A stretch of DNA of 26,573 nt, from assembly GCA_036745275.1 (NCBI GenBank), contig DAIOGK010000034.1, positions 1 through 26,573 on the forward strand. The letters are read 5' to 3'. Numbering within the stretch: the stretch's first letter is position 1; every line of letters begins with the position of its first letter. The position numbers and the translations under genes were made by a program. Below, piece after piece: positions 1 through 7,855 of this stretch. The notes beneath the pieces were generated by a model, which was not told the origin of the DNA, did no database searches, and was given only the letters and a program-made list of their open reading frames with translations. The stretch comes from JAIUNP01 sp020161975 (lineage in GTDB: Bacteria > Pseudomonadota > Alphaproteobacteria > Rhizobiales > Beijerinckiaceae).

Positions 1-800
1 TGCCAGAACACGACGCCCGGCCCCTCCTCCTGGAAGTGGAACAGGTCCATCTCGCGCCCAAGCTTGCGATGGTCGCGCTTCTCGGCTTCCTCGATCTGGT
101 GCAGATAGGCATCGAGATCAGCCTGATTGGCAAAGGCTGTGCCATAGATGCGCGTCAGCATCGGGTTCTTGGCATCACCCCGCCAATAGGCACCGGCCAC
201 CTTCATCAGCTTGAAAGCATTGCCGATCTTGCCCGTCGAGGTCATGTGCGGACCACGGCAGAGGTCGGTCCAGCCGCCCTGATCGTAAAACTTGATGTCC
301 TCGTCGCCGGGAATGGCATCGACGAGTTCAACCTTGAAGTTTTCACCGCGCTGACGGAAGAACTCCTTCGCTTCCTCGCGCGTTTTCAACGACTTGGTGA
401 ATGCGGCATCGCGCGCGATGATTTCGCGCATCTTCTTTTCGATGGCGGCAAAGTCCTCCGGCGTGAACGGCTCGTTCCGGTAGAAGTCGTAATAGAAGCC
501 GTTCTCGATCACCGGACCGATGGTCACCTGTGTCCCGGGCCACAGCGTCTGCACCGCCTCGGCCAGCACATGCGCCGCATCGTGGCGGATCAGTTCCAGC
601 GCGCGCGGGTCCTCGCGGTTGAGAAACTCGATCCTGGCGTCCTTGGTGATCGGATCGGAAAGATCCGACACGACACCGTCAAGCGCCATGGCGACGGTGC
701 GCTTGGCAAGCGAGGGCGAAATGCCCTTCGCAATATCGAGGCCGGTCACGCCAGCTTCAAACGGACGCTTTGCACCATCGGGAAATGTCAGGGAAATCAT
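1..800 (-). CDS. thrS: Threonyl-tRNA synthetase, N-terminal part (runs off the window)
   Basis: This enzyme charges tRNA-Thr with threonine in the cytoplasm. The visible 266 codons start at the ATG at 800 and read MISLTFPDGAKRPFEAGVTG, the usual TGS-domain opening (about residues 1-60). The editing (SAD) domain follows with its metal-binding HDAAH motif at residues 73-77 and, further on, the matching CRGPH. The frame is still open at base 1, where the protein reads MDLFHFQEEGPGVVFW, the beginning of the class II catalytic core, so the catalytic and anticodon-binding domains lie outside the window. The gene diverges from the exported protein gene at 1112, leaving a roughly 310-base shared upstream region. 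No T-box-like leader was recognised, as expected outside Firmicutes. Confidence 0.96.
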   Translation of the reverse strand, partial: MISLTFPDGAKRPFEAGVTGLDIAKGISPSLAKRTVAMALDGVVSDLSDPITKDARIEFLNREDPRALELIRHDAAHVLAEAVQTLWPGTQVTIGPVIENGFYYDFYRNEPFTPEDFAAIEKKMREIIARDAAFTKSLKTREEAKEFFRQRGENFKVELVDAIPGDEDIKFYDQGGWTDLCRGPHMTSTGKIGNAFKLMKVAGAYWRGDAKNPMLTRIYGTAFANQADLDAYLHQIEEAEKRDHRKLGREMDLFHFQEEGPGVVFW

Positions 801-1039
801 CAGGCAGGCTCCTTGGCTCACTCCTGCAAACAACGGCAGGTAAGAAGGGTTGGGGACCGGGCACACGGCGATCGCGTGGTCGCCGGCACGTCGCGGCAAG
901 AGCAGTCCCGGCACTTTTTTGCGACATCCGGATGTAGTCCCGGTTTTGCGGCGCAACAAGAGCTTTCGCGCGGCCCGACCGGCAAAATTGCCGGCGTCTG
1001 TCCCATTCTGGCACGGAAATGCCGGCGCGGGCCGCGCCG

Positions 1040-1054
1040 TTAACGAAACATTAA
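1040..1054 (+). promoter_or_regulatory. Candidate CtrA-binding box (TTAA-N7-TTAA)
   Basis: The sequence TTAACGAAACATTAA matches the full alphaproteobacterial CtrA consensus TTAA-N7-TTAA exactly. It lies 57 bases before the ATG of the exported ClpP-fold protein at 1112 and 240 bases before thrS on the other strand. Position favours control of the plus-strand gene. The match is seen in the sequence; binding is inferred. Confidence 0.5.
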
Positions 1055-1111
1055 GCCTGTTCTTGGCTGCAAGACGTCCCCGTGCCACCCTGCCGGATGA
1101 GGAGAGACCGT

Positions 1112-2404
1112 ATGTCATCCGCCCGTCGATATCTTCCGCTCATGGCCCTCGCACTCATCAGTGCAACGACGGCGGCTGCTCAGTCTCCCACCGGATTGCG
1201 CAGCACGATTCCCAGCCCCGAACGGGCATGGCCGCGCCTTGAAACCCCACCGATGGATTTCCGCCTCGGACGGCGCAGCGGCACCCCGTCCTGTGGCATT
1301 GATTGCGCCGAATTCATCATCGCCGAAGGGGATATCCGCAACGACAGCGCCGATCATCTGATGCGCCTGATGCTGCGGCTTCATCGACCATTGCCGGTCT
1401 ATCTCAATTCGCCGGGGGGCAGTCTGGAGGGCGGCCTCGCGCTCGGTCGCGTCCTGCGGCACTGGAACCTGCCGGTGCTGGTGGGCCAGCGCAATGCCTT
1501 GCCCTGCCTGCCTGCGACGGGCTGCACCGCCGCCGACGAACGCGCGGGCATCACGGTTTTTTCCGAGGTCCGCCTGCCGGCCACCTGCAATTCGGCCTGC
1601 GTCTATACCTTCGCGGGCGGATCGACGCGCGGGCTTCTGCCCGGCTCAACCCTCGGTATCCACCAGTTCTACGTCGCGCTCACCGATGACCCCGCGCGCA
1701 AGCCGAAGACCCAGTATTCAAAGGATGATTTCAGTCACCTTCAGCGCACGGTTTCGCTTGTCGCGGCCTATCTCTCCGCCATGGGCGTCAACGCGGACAT
1801 GCTCGCCATGGCCGCGGAGGTCGATGCCGGCGCCATTCGCCGCCTGAGCAAGCGCGAGGCGCACGACCTCGGCCTGACGACCGGCGAAACGCCGCCCACC
1901 TATGCGGCCCGGACGCAAGCGCCGCCTGCGCAGACATCCGGACCTGCCCCCGCCCCGACGCCCGTAGAACCCGCACGAACCGCCTTCATTGCCCCACCCC
2001 GCGCCACCGGCGATTGGCCCATGGTGGAGCGCGGCGGCAAGCCCTTCATCGTGCTGACTGCGCCGACCCAGTCCCGTCGTTTCGGCGAAATCGCCAACGA
2101 AATCGCCATCGGCTGCCCGTCGCTGCCGGGGCGCTACACGGCGTCGTTCCGCGAGATCGTCCCCCAGCGACCGGAAGCGCAACAGGATGCCGAAGTGGTT
2201 GTCGGAAGCATCGGTCAGGCCGAACGCCTGACGCCCGAACGCGGCATCGCCCGCGAAACCGCGGTGGCTGCCGCCCGCGCCGGACGGCTGGAAATCGAAG
2301 TCACCTCGCGCGCGACCGCCGGCCATCCGATCCGCATCGACCTGCCGGGTACCGGGCTGCAACAGGCGCTCGAAACGCTCGACCTTTCCTGCGGAAAATC
2401 CTGA
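1112..2404 (+). CDS. Exported ClpP/crotonase-fold protein (COG3904-like), copy 1
   Basis: This is a 430-residue secreted or periplasmic protein of unknown substrate. The ATG at 1112 is preferred over one at 1082 because GAGGAGAG (1099-1106) sits just before it and a clean signal peptide follows (residues 1-24, ending TTAAAQ). The middle resembles the ClpP/SppA fold: NSPGGS at 99-104, a CNSAC segment with Ser161 at the nucleophile position and IHQ with His184, as in ClpP. Residues about 260-290 form a Pro/Ala-rich linker, and the last 130 residues are unassigned. Cys pairs (61/65, 132/138, 159/163) suggest an oxidising compartment. It has a paralogue at 3657. It may be a peptidase, but proteolysis is inferred, not shown. 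It ends 2 bases from the convergent yidD. Confidence 0.8.
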   Translation: MSSARRYLPLMALALISATTAAAQSPTGLRSTIPSPERAWPRLETPPMDFRLGRRSGTPSCGIDCAEFIIAEGDIRNDSADHLMRLMLRLHRPLPVYLNSPGGSLEGGLALGRVLRHWNLPVLVGQRNALPCLPATGCTAADERAGITVFSEVRLPATCNSACVYTFAGGSTRGLLPGSTLGIHQFYVALTDDPARKPKTQYSKDDFSHLQRTVSLVAAYLSAMGVNADMLAMAAEVDAGAIRRLSKREAHDLGLTTGETPPTYAARTQAPPAQTSGPAPAPTPVEPARTAFIAPPRATGDWPMVERGGKPFIVLTAPTQSRRFGEIANEIAIGCPSLPGRYTASFREIVPQRPEAQQDAEVVVGSIGQAERLTPERGIARETAVAAARAGRLEIEVTSRATAGHPIRIDLPGTGLQQALETLDLSCGKS

Positions 2405-2406
2405 AT

Positions 2407-2721
2407 TTACCGCCACTTGCCGTAGCGCCACGGCGTGTACCAGCGCGCACGTTCGGGCAGTTGTTCGCATACGAAATCCAGCCCCTCCCCGCCACCGGGC
2501 CGGCAACGGCAGATGCGCGCAAGGCCCATCCAGCCCCCTGCCCAGCCGCCATGCCTGCGAAGCGCGTCTTCGGTGAATTCCGAACAGGTTGGCAGGAAGC
2601 GGCAGGTCCGCCCCATGAAAGCCGAAAGCGTGTAGCGATAGACCCGGACGAGTCCGATCAGCGGCAGCGCCAGAAGGCGTTCGGCCAGCGAAGGCTGCGG
2701 GGTTCCAGGTGCGTTAACCAT
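2407..2721 (-). CDS. yidD: Membrane protein insertion efficiency factor YidD
   Basis: YidD is a small cytoplasmic membrane-associated protein that assists YidC/Sec-dependent insertion of inner-membrane proteins. The ATG at 2721 gives 104 residues, close to the family's usual 70-110. A longer upstream frame exists, but its extra 59 residues do not resemble YidD and run into the next gene's promoter. Diagnostic motifs are an amphipathic region with LVRVYRYTLS, then GRTCRFLPTCSEF at 37-49 with Cys40 and Cys46, then GLARICRCRPGGGEG at about 66-80. It converges with the exported protein gene ending at 2404. In many bacteria yidD sits next to rpmH, rnpA and yidC; here it stands alone, which is common in alphaproteobacteria. 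Confidence 0.93.
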   Translation of the reverse strand: MVNAPGTPQPSLAERLLALPLIGLVRVYRYTLSAFMGRTCRFLPTCSEFTEDALRRHGGWAGGWMGLARICRCRPGGGEGLDFVCEQLPERARWYTPWRYGKWR

Positions 2722-2791
2722 ACCGTTTGAGAAGCTCTTAACCGCAAAAGCGTAAATCGGACGTGGGGCTTTTGTGCAAGGTTTTCGTAAA

Positions 2792-3616
2792 ATGTCGCGT
2801 CTGCGTACCCTCGCTGCCACTGTGATTGCTCTTGCCACCAGCCTTGTGTCGGCTGAGGCGGCCGATACGCGGGCGGTGGCGTTTGCCCCTTCCACCATGG
2901 ATGGCTACATCGTCACCATCAAGGCCAACGCCATCACTTCGCCCAAATGGGAAGGCGCGAGCATGATGAGCGCCATCGCCTACCCCACGGTGTCGTTCCG
3001 CAAGGTGGGAACCCAGCCGAAATTCGCTTCTCCCGATGATTCGATTGGCTTTGGCATCATCGAGAACAGCCAGTTTTCCATCGGCCCGGCCTTCCGCTAT
3101 CGCAGCGGGCGCTATGACGGCAGCGACAAGGATCTGCGCGGCATCCACGATGTGCGCTGGACGGTCGAGAGCGGCATCTATGCCGACGCCTGGATCAACG
3201 AAAACCTGCGCACCCGCATGGAAATCCGGCGTGGCTTCCGCGAAAAGGATGGCTTTGTCGCAAATCTCGGTCTTGATCTCGTCAACAGCTTCAATTCCTG
3301 GACCGTTGCCATTGGCCCGCGTCTCGCCATCGCCGACGGTTCGTTCATGCGCCACAACTTCGGTGTGACAGCCCGCGACGCCTTGCTCAATCCGCGCGTC
3401 CACACCTACACCGCCAAGGCCGGTTTCAAGTCCGTGGGCATGTACGCCTCCGCCACCTATAAGTTCGACGAGCAGTGGAGCGCCACCCTGCACGGCGGCT
3501 ATGAGCGCCTCGTCGGATCGGCAGCGCGCAGCCCGGTCGTCAAGTCCATCGGCTCGGCAAACCAGATGACGGTCGGTCTGCAACTGTCCTATTCGTTCTC
3601 CGTGAAGGGCTTCTGA
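2792..3616 (+). CDS. MipA/OmpV-type outer-membrane beta-barrel protein
   Basis: This is a 274-residue predicted outer-membrane protein. Starting at the ATG at 2792 gives a signal peptide of about 24 residues (MSRLRTLAATVIALATSLVS then AEAA). A GTG at 2774 would add six residues. The mature protein has alternating hydrophobic and polar beta-strand patterns, aromatic girdle residues and a C-terminal ending SYSFSVKGF, whose terminal Phe is typical of Bam-inserted barrels. The blocks FGIIENSQFSIGPAFRYRSGR, GIYADAWI and YERLVG fit the MipA/OmpV family, once described as MltA-interacting but in practice varied in role. No strong ribosome site is seen. It lies between the two ClpP-fold paralogues and 40 bases before the second, so it may be co-transcribed with it. 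Confidence 0.82.
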   Translation: MSRLRTLAATVIALATSLVSAEAADTRAVAFAPSTMDGYIVTIKANAITSPKWEGASMMSAIAYPTVSFRKVGTQPKFASPDDSIGFGIIENSQFSIGPAFRYRSGRYDGSDKDLRGIHDVRWTVESGIYADAWINENLRTRMEIRRGFREKDGFVANLGLDLVNSFNSWTVAIGPRLAIADGSFMRHNFGVTARDALLNPRVHTYTAKAGFKSVGMYASATYKFDEQWSATLHGGYERLVGSAARSPVVKSIGSANQMTVGLQLSYSFSVKGF

Positions 3617-3656
3617 GTGGCTTGACCACGGAACGGGCAGCGCACACCCTGCGGTC

Positions 3657-4901
3657 ATGATGCGTGCCCTTTCCATCCTGTTCGCTCTTGCACTTGCCGG
3701 TGCGGCACAGGCCCAGTCGCGCCGTGCGGCGGAGACCAAAAAGCCCGATCCGATGACATTCCGGCTGGTCGCAAGCAATCCAGTCGCGCCACCCGAAATG
3801 CAGAACCGCTGGGTTGTGGCGAAGGGGCAGATTCTCGCCGACACGCCGAAGGCTTTCGGTGCTTTTCTCAAAGACCACGACATCAGCGGTCTGACGATCT
3901 ATTTCGATTCGGTCGGGGGCAGTATTCTGGGTGGCATCCGGCTGGGTGAGGCCCTGCGCAAGATCAATGCGCGGGTCTCCATCGGTCGATCGTCGGAACT
4001 GGATGAGGGCAAGGACGGCGCCCTCCCCCGATACCAGCTCGCGCCGAATCTTGGCCAGTGCTACTCTTCCTGCGCTTATGCATTTCTGGGCGGGCGTTTT
4101 CGGGCAATCCCTATCGGCGCACAGTTCGGCGTGCACATGTTCTGGCCGGGCGACAAGATCGACGGCATCTACGACCGCAACTACCGTTATGAGGAAATCG
4201 AGCGCGCCCAACGCGTTTCTGCCGAGATTGCCGCCTACATGCAGACAATGGGCGTTGACCTGCAACTGCTCAATCTTGCTGCCCGCACGCCGCCGAAGGG
4301 TGTGATCCGCCGTCTGACGCCGCGCGAGATCACCGACCTCCGCGTCGCCGCGATCACCACGGGAACACCCGTCTTTGCCCTGCCCCGGGGCTGGGGAATC
4401 CTCACCTATGCCTCCACCGCAAACCTGACGACCGGCGGGACCGCCGAAATCGCCGAGGGCATGGCGGTCCGCTATGTCCTTGATCTGCAATGCGGCGCCT
4501 CACCCGAGTTTGATCAGGCGCGCTTCGACATCAGCCTTGTCGACAGGCCACCGCCCGGCAAGGTTCTCGGCATGAACCGTGTCATGCTGGTTGCCGGCGA
4601 CGAGGACGGCGTGCTGACCTGGGCCGACAAAGACATCCATGCAAGGCCGGATCCGTTCAACCGCCTGCTGACCCTTGACGCCAATCGCTGGCTTTCAAAA
4701 TCTGGGCTGATACCTGCATCGGTCAGTGCAAACGCCATCAGGACAGGCTTGTCCGTCCGCATTTTCGACCCTGTCAGCGGCCATCCACCGCACAACATCG
4801 AGTTGCCCAAGGCCGGCTACCCCGAGCAGTACCGGCTCTGGTCCCGTGCCTGCGAGAAATTCCGCAAGGTAAGACCGGAACCCGCCCGGCTCGATTACTG
4901 A
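3657..4901 (+). CDS. Exported ClpP/crotonase-fold protein (COG3904-like), copy 2
   Basis: This 414-residue secreted protein is a paralogue of the gene at 1112. Two ATGs in tandem open the frame, followed by a signal peptide of about 20 residues ending GAAQAQ. The fold markers line up with copy 1: FDSVGGS at 83-89 (copy 1 NSPGGS), CYSSC with Ser137 at the nucleophile position, and FGVH with His160. The C-terminal 180 residues are longer than a bare ClpP domain and match nothing I recognise. The gene starts 40 bases after the MipA/OmpV gene and its last 7 bases overlap the convergent scaffold-protein gene. An exported ClpP-like peptidase or binding protein is plausible; substrate unknown. Confidence 0.8.
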   Translation: MMRALSILFALALAGAAQAQSRRAAETKKPDPMTFRLVASNPVAPPEMQNRWVVAKGQILADTPKAFGAFLKDHDISGLTIYFDSVGGSILGGIRLGEALRKINARVSIGRSSELDEGKDGALPRYQLAPNLGQCYSSCAYAFLGGRFRAIPIGAQFGVHMFWPGDKIDGIYDRNYRYEEIERAQRVSAEIAAYMQTMGVDLQLLNLAARTPPKGVIRRLTPREITDLRVAAITTGTPVFALPRGWGILTYASTANLTTGGTAEIAEGMAVRYVLDLQCGASPEFDQARFDISLVDRPPPGKVLGMNRVMLVAGDEDGVLTWADKDIHARPDPFNRLLTLDANRWLSKSGLIPASVSANAIRTGLSVRIFDPVSGHPPHNIELPKAGYPEQYRLWSRACEKFRKVRPEPARLDY

Positions 4902-5323
4902 CCGGCCTTGTCGATCGCTTCCACCACTGCATCAAAGGTCAGCATGGTAGAGGCATGGCGGGCCTTGTAGTCCCGCACGGGCTCCAGCACCCGGATGTCG
5001 ACCCACTTGCCATCCTGCGGCGGGGCGCCGTTTTCCTTCAGCATCCTGCGCACGATCTCGCGCACGTCGCGCAATTCGGCGGGTGTCGCACCGATGATGT
5101 TGCGCGCCATGATCGATGACGCGGCCTGCCCCAGCGCGCAGGCCTTCACATCATGCGCAAAATCAACGACCTTTCCATCTGCCATCTTCACATCCACCGT
5201 TACAGTGGAGCCGCACAGCTTGGAATGGGCGGTAGCGCTCGCATCGGCATCCGCCAGCCGCCCGAGGCGGGGAATGTTGCCGGCAAGTTCGATGATCCGC
5301 TGGTTGTAAACATCGTTGAGCAT
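4895..5323 (-). CDS. NifU/IscU-like iron-sulfur cluster scaffold protein
   Basis: This cytoplasmic 142-residue protein belongs to the family that holds a nascent Fe-S cluster before transfer. The start at 5323 (MLNDVYNQRIIELAGNIPRL) matches the family N terminus; the longer open frame upstream is the shadow of hisI. Cys37 (LCGSTVTVDV) and Cys62 (DVKACALGQAASS) correspond to the first two cluster ligands of IscU. The place of the third ligand near the C terminus reads KARHASTMLTF, with Ser125 instead of Cys. This variant form is, to my knowledge, widespread in rhizobia, so loss of function should not be assumed. It is divergent from hisI, with 90 bases between them. No isc or suf genes are in view. 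Confidence 0.85.
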   Translation of the reverse strand: MLNDVYNQRIIELAGNIPRLGRLADADASATAHSKLCGSTVTVDVKMADGKVVDFAHDVKACALGQAASSIMARNIIGATPAELRDVREIVRRMLKENGAPPQDGKWVDIRVLEPVRDYKARHASTMLTFDAVVEAIDKAGQ

Positions 5324-5413
5324 GATGCCACTATGTAGGCCGATTTTGTCCGCTTTGCGAGGGGCTGCCGCGTTGCGCTTGACAAGCCATGCCGCATTCC
5401 GCAGGCAACGGGG

Positions 5414-5839
5414 ATGTGGACCAGACAAACCCCTTTCGCCCCGCCCGGCAGCAAGCTCGATCTCGAAGCCGGTCGCGCCTTCACGCCCCGGTTCGACGCC
5501 AGCGGCCTGATCCCGGTCATCGCGCAGGACGCCGAAAATGGCGAGGTGCTGATGCTGGCCTACATGAACGCCGAGGCACTGGCCCGCACCATCCAGACCG
5601 GCGAGGCCTGGTACTGGTCGCGCTCGCGGGCCGCCTTCTGGCGCAAGGGCGAGACGAGCGGCCACACGCAGAGCGTCGTCTCCATCAGCACCGATTGCGA
5701 TCAGGACGCGATCCTGCTGAAAGTCCGGCAGATTGGTCCGGCCTGCCACACCAATCGCCGATCCTGTTTTTACCGCACCGTTGAACTAAATGAAGGTTCA
5801 GGCGTTTCATTACTGTTCACAGACGCTTCATCGCGTTAG
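5414..5839 (+). CDS. hisI: Phosphoribosyl-AMP cyclohydrolase
   Basis: HisI hydrolyses phosphoribosyl-AMP to the ProFAR precursor, the third step of histidine synthesis, in the cytoplasm. The 141-residue protein has the full set of family motifs: the SRSRAAFWRKGETSGHTQ block at 70-86, the metal-binding DCDQD at 94-98 (Asp94, Asp96, Asp98, with Cys95 between) and the zinc ligands in CHTNRRSC (Cys111, Cys118). There is no HisE (pyrophosphohydrolase) fusion, as usual in alphaproteobacteria, where hisE is separate. The gene stands alone, away from any his operon. No strong ribosome-binding site precedes the ATG. Confidence 0.96.
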   Translation: MWTRQTPFAPPGSKLDLEAGRAFTPRFDASGLIPVIAQDAENGEVLMLAYMNAEALARTIQTGEAWYWSRSRAAFWRKGETSGHTQSVVSISTDCDQDAILLKVRQIGPACHTNRRSCFYRTVELNEGSGVSLLFTDASSR

Positions 5840-5950
5840 CGCTTCAGTCATAGTCTTATCGCTAAACTTCTATTCGAAGTCTCGCGGAAGATGTGACAAG
5901 CCCCCTGTCCCGGCCACCGGCGGCAGAGCGGGATACGAGTGGAGGGTGCG

Positions 5951-6955
5951 TTGCTTTCCGTCCTCAATTTCCGTCGCGAGACCCTGACCGTCGCCTCGAA
6001 GAATGACGATGCCGTTCCCCGCCCTTATGTGCCAACCATCGGCCTTGCGCTTGGCGCGGGCGCGGCGCGCGGCTGGGCCCATATCGGCATCCTCCGTGTG
6101 CTGGAACGCGAAGGAATCCGACCCAAAATTCTGACCGGCACTTCGATAGGCGCCGTCGTCGGCGGTTCCTGGTCCGCCGGTTGCCTTGACCAGCTTGAGC
6201 TTTTCGCCCGGCGCCTGACAAAGCGCAGCGTCTTCAGCCTAATGGACCTCAGCCTTTCCGGCTCGGGCCTGGTCGGCGGCCGCCGTTTGCGCGAAATGCT
6301 GGACGAAGCCCTCCGCGACCGGACCATCGAGAATCTGCCGACGCGCTTTGCCGCCATCGCCACCGAGTACGGTTCCGGCCACGAGGTCTGGTTGAAGCGC
6401 GGCCATCTGGTTACGGCAATGCGCGCTTCCTACGCCATTCCCGGCGTTTTTGAACCGGTGAAGGTGTCAGGCCGCTGGCTTCTGGACGGCGCGCTGGTCA
6501 ACCCCATTCCGATCACGACGACCCGCGCGATGGGCGCCGATCTGGTGATCGCGGTCAACCTGCATTCCGAACTTCTGGGCCGCGGCGCCATCATTCCCGA
6601 TCATGCCGCCGACCATGACACGTCGGATTCGGCACCGGCCAACAGCTTCCTGGGGCCGATGCGCAACGCGGCAAATGCCATGTCGCATTATTTCAACGCG
6701 TCGCGCACAGCGCCCACGGGCGCCCCCAGCATCGCACAGGTGATGATCGACACCATCAACATCACGCAGGACCGGATTGCCCGGTCCCGGCTGGCGGGCG
6801 ACCCGCCCGATGTGATGATCGCGCCGAAGCTGGCCCGCATCGGCCTGTTCGAGTTTCACCGCGCCGAAGAGGCCATCGCCATCGGAGCAGAGGCTGCGGA
6901 ACGGATGCTTCCCGAAATCAGGGATGTGTTCAGCGCGCATGCCGCACGGCGGTAG
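5951..6955 (+). CDS. Patatin-like phospholipase family protein (RssA/NTE type)
   Basis: This is a predicted serine acyl hydrolase acting on phospholipids or acyl esters. Using the TTG at 5951 places GGAGGG (5941-5946) just upstream and gives 334 residues; a GTG at 5939 would add four. The patatin signature is complete: oxyanion loop GAGAARG at 35-41, nucleophile elbow GTSIG with Ser65, and the dyad aspartate in LLDGALVNP (Asp179). No signal peptide or membrane segment is evident, so it is probably cytoplasmic or peripheral. It follows hisI by 111 bases. A 9-bp inverted repeat at 6987-7021 lies behind it. Substrate is unknown. Confidence 0.9.
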   Translation: MLSVLNFRRETLTVASKNDDAVPRPYVPTIGLALGAGAARGWAHIGILRVLEREGIRPKILTGTSIGAVVGGSWSAGCLDQLELFARRLTKRSVFSLMDLSLSGSGLVGGRRLREMLDEALRDRTIENLPTRFAAIATEYGSGHEVWLKRGHLVTAMRASYAIPGVFEPVKVSGRWLLDGALVNPIPITTTRAMGADLVIAVNLHSELLGRGAIIPDHAADHDTSDSAPANSFLGPMRNAANAMSHYFNASRTAPTGAPSIAQVMIDTINITQDRIARSRLAGDPPDVMIAPKLARIGLFEFHRAEEAIAIGAEAAERMLPEIRDVFSAHAARR

Positions 6956-6986
6956 CCCGGGAAGACCACGCGACGCTGAAACGCAA

Positions 6987-7021
6987 ACCCGCGCGATGAT
7001 CCTGTGAAACGCCGCGCGGGT
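6987..7021 (+). terminator. GC-rich stem-loop behind the patatin gene
   Basis: ACCCGCGCG (6987-6995) and CGCGCGGGT (7013-7021) form a perfect 9-bp stem with a 17-base loop, 32 bases after the stop codon. There is no T tract, so it may be only a transcript 3'-end stabiliser or a weak terminator. Confidence 0.35.
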
Positions 7022-7122
7022 GCTGCATTCAAAGTGCGCGGGACAGCCGATTCCTGTCTTTCCGAAAGCAAAATCCGGAATGAAAGCTGCCTTTTGGCTT
7101 CGCGCTGATGCTTGGCCGCCCC

Positions 7123-7161
7123 AAAAAGGCGGAGCCGGCCCCTGGGGAGAGGGCCGGCTCC
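7123..7161 (-). terminator. Rho-independent terminator of the BTLCP gene
   Basis: GGAGCCGGCCC (7131-7141) and GGGCCGGCTCC (7151-7161) make a perfect 11-bp stem with a 9-base loop. On the minus strand the stem is followed by GCC and five T (7123-7127). It lies about 70 bases past the stop of the minus-strand protease gene. Confidence 0.8.
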
Positions 7162-7228
7162 TATTAGGTCCGATCGTGGGGGACGGGGAGGGTGGGGAAA
7201 CGACCGGACCCAATTCCTCGGTTGATGA

Positions 7229-7855
7229 TCAGCGTGTGCCAGCCACGGTGGCGGTGTCGATGCCACCCAGCGAGACCCAGCGCTTCGGATGTTCCTGGCT
7301 CTGGCGCTTGATGAAGCGATAGCCGGTTTCGGACCAGGCCAGCACCTTGGGCGCCTGATTGTCGAGAATGAAATCACCGCGGTCGGTCTTCACGATCAGA
7401 ACCGCATGGCCATCGCCCTTCTTGTCGCGCACCACCGTGATCAGCAGCGCGCTGCGCGGAAAGCCGGCCCGGATGAGACGCTTGCGCTTTTCGAGCACAT
7501 AATCTTCGCAATCGCCCTGCCCGTCTTCGGGATATGACCACAACTCGACAACGCCGTGATGATCCATATCCGTCACCGGCGCGACTTCGCGGTTGACGGT
7601 CGCGTTGACCCTGACGATCTCGCGCCAGTTGGCCTCATCGAGGATCACCGTAGACGGACGCATCGGCGACACGTCACACTCCCGCGGCGATCGCTCGCAA
7701 AACTCGACCCAGCCAATTGGCGCACTCGTTTCCGAGCCCGACGGCGCTGTATTCGCCGCGATGCTCTGAGCGGTGGCAAACTCTGTGGTAGCGCAAACCA
7801 GCGTGGTCAGCGCAAAGGCAATTCGTGTAACTTCTGTAGCAACCTTGCCGAACAT
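7229..7855 (-). CDS. BTLCP transglutaminase-like cysteine protease (LapG-type)
   Basis: This exported 208-residue protein belongs to the bacterial transglutaminase-like cysteine proteinase family (DUF920), whose best-known member, LapG, cleaves a surface adhesin in response to c-di-GMP signalling. The ATG at 7855 is preceded by GGGGAGGG. A signal peptide covers residues 1-30 (ending FATAQ). The family opening FCERSPREC is at 52-60. The catalytic triad is visible as Cys116 in GDCEDYV, His150 in GDGHAVL and Asp165 in DFILDN. No LapD receptor or large adhesin gene is in view, but a PilZ (c-di-GMP binding) gene follows on the same strand side. Substrate is therefore unknown; a LapG role is inference from the family. 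Confidence 0.87.
   Translation of the reverse strand: MFGKVATEVTRIAFALTTLVCATTEFATAQSIAANTAPSGSETSAPIGWVEFCERSPRECDVSPMRPSTVILDEANWREIVRVNATVNREVAPVTDMDHHGVVELWSYPEDGQGDCEDYVLEKRKRLIRAGFPRSALLITVVRDKKGDGHAVLIVKTDRGDFILDNQAPKVLAWSETGYRFIKRQSQEHPKRWVSLGGIDTATVAGTR

Noticed and set aside
36..1043. 335-codon plus-strand frame opposite thrS
   Set aside because: It is antisense to a well-supported thrS and has arginine/histidine-rich shadow composition.
1718..2506. 262-codon minus-strand frame
   Set aside because: It lies opposite the first exported ClpP-fold gene; glycine/arginine-rich low-complexity shadow.
2738..4490. Two long minus-strand frames (2738-3883 and 3540-4490)
   Set aside because: Both are opposite the MipA/OmpV and second ClpP-fold genes, which have signal peptides and motifs.
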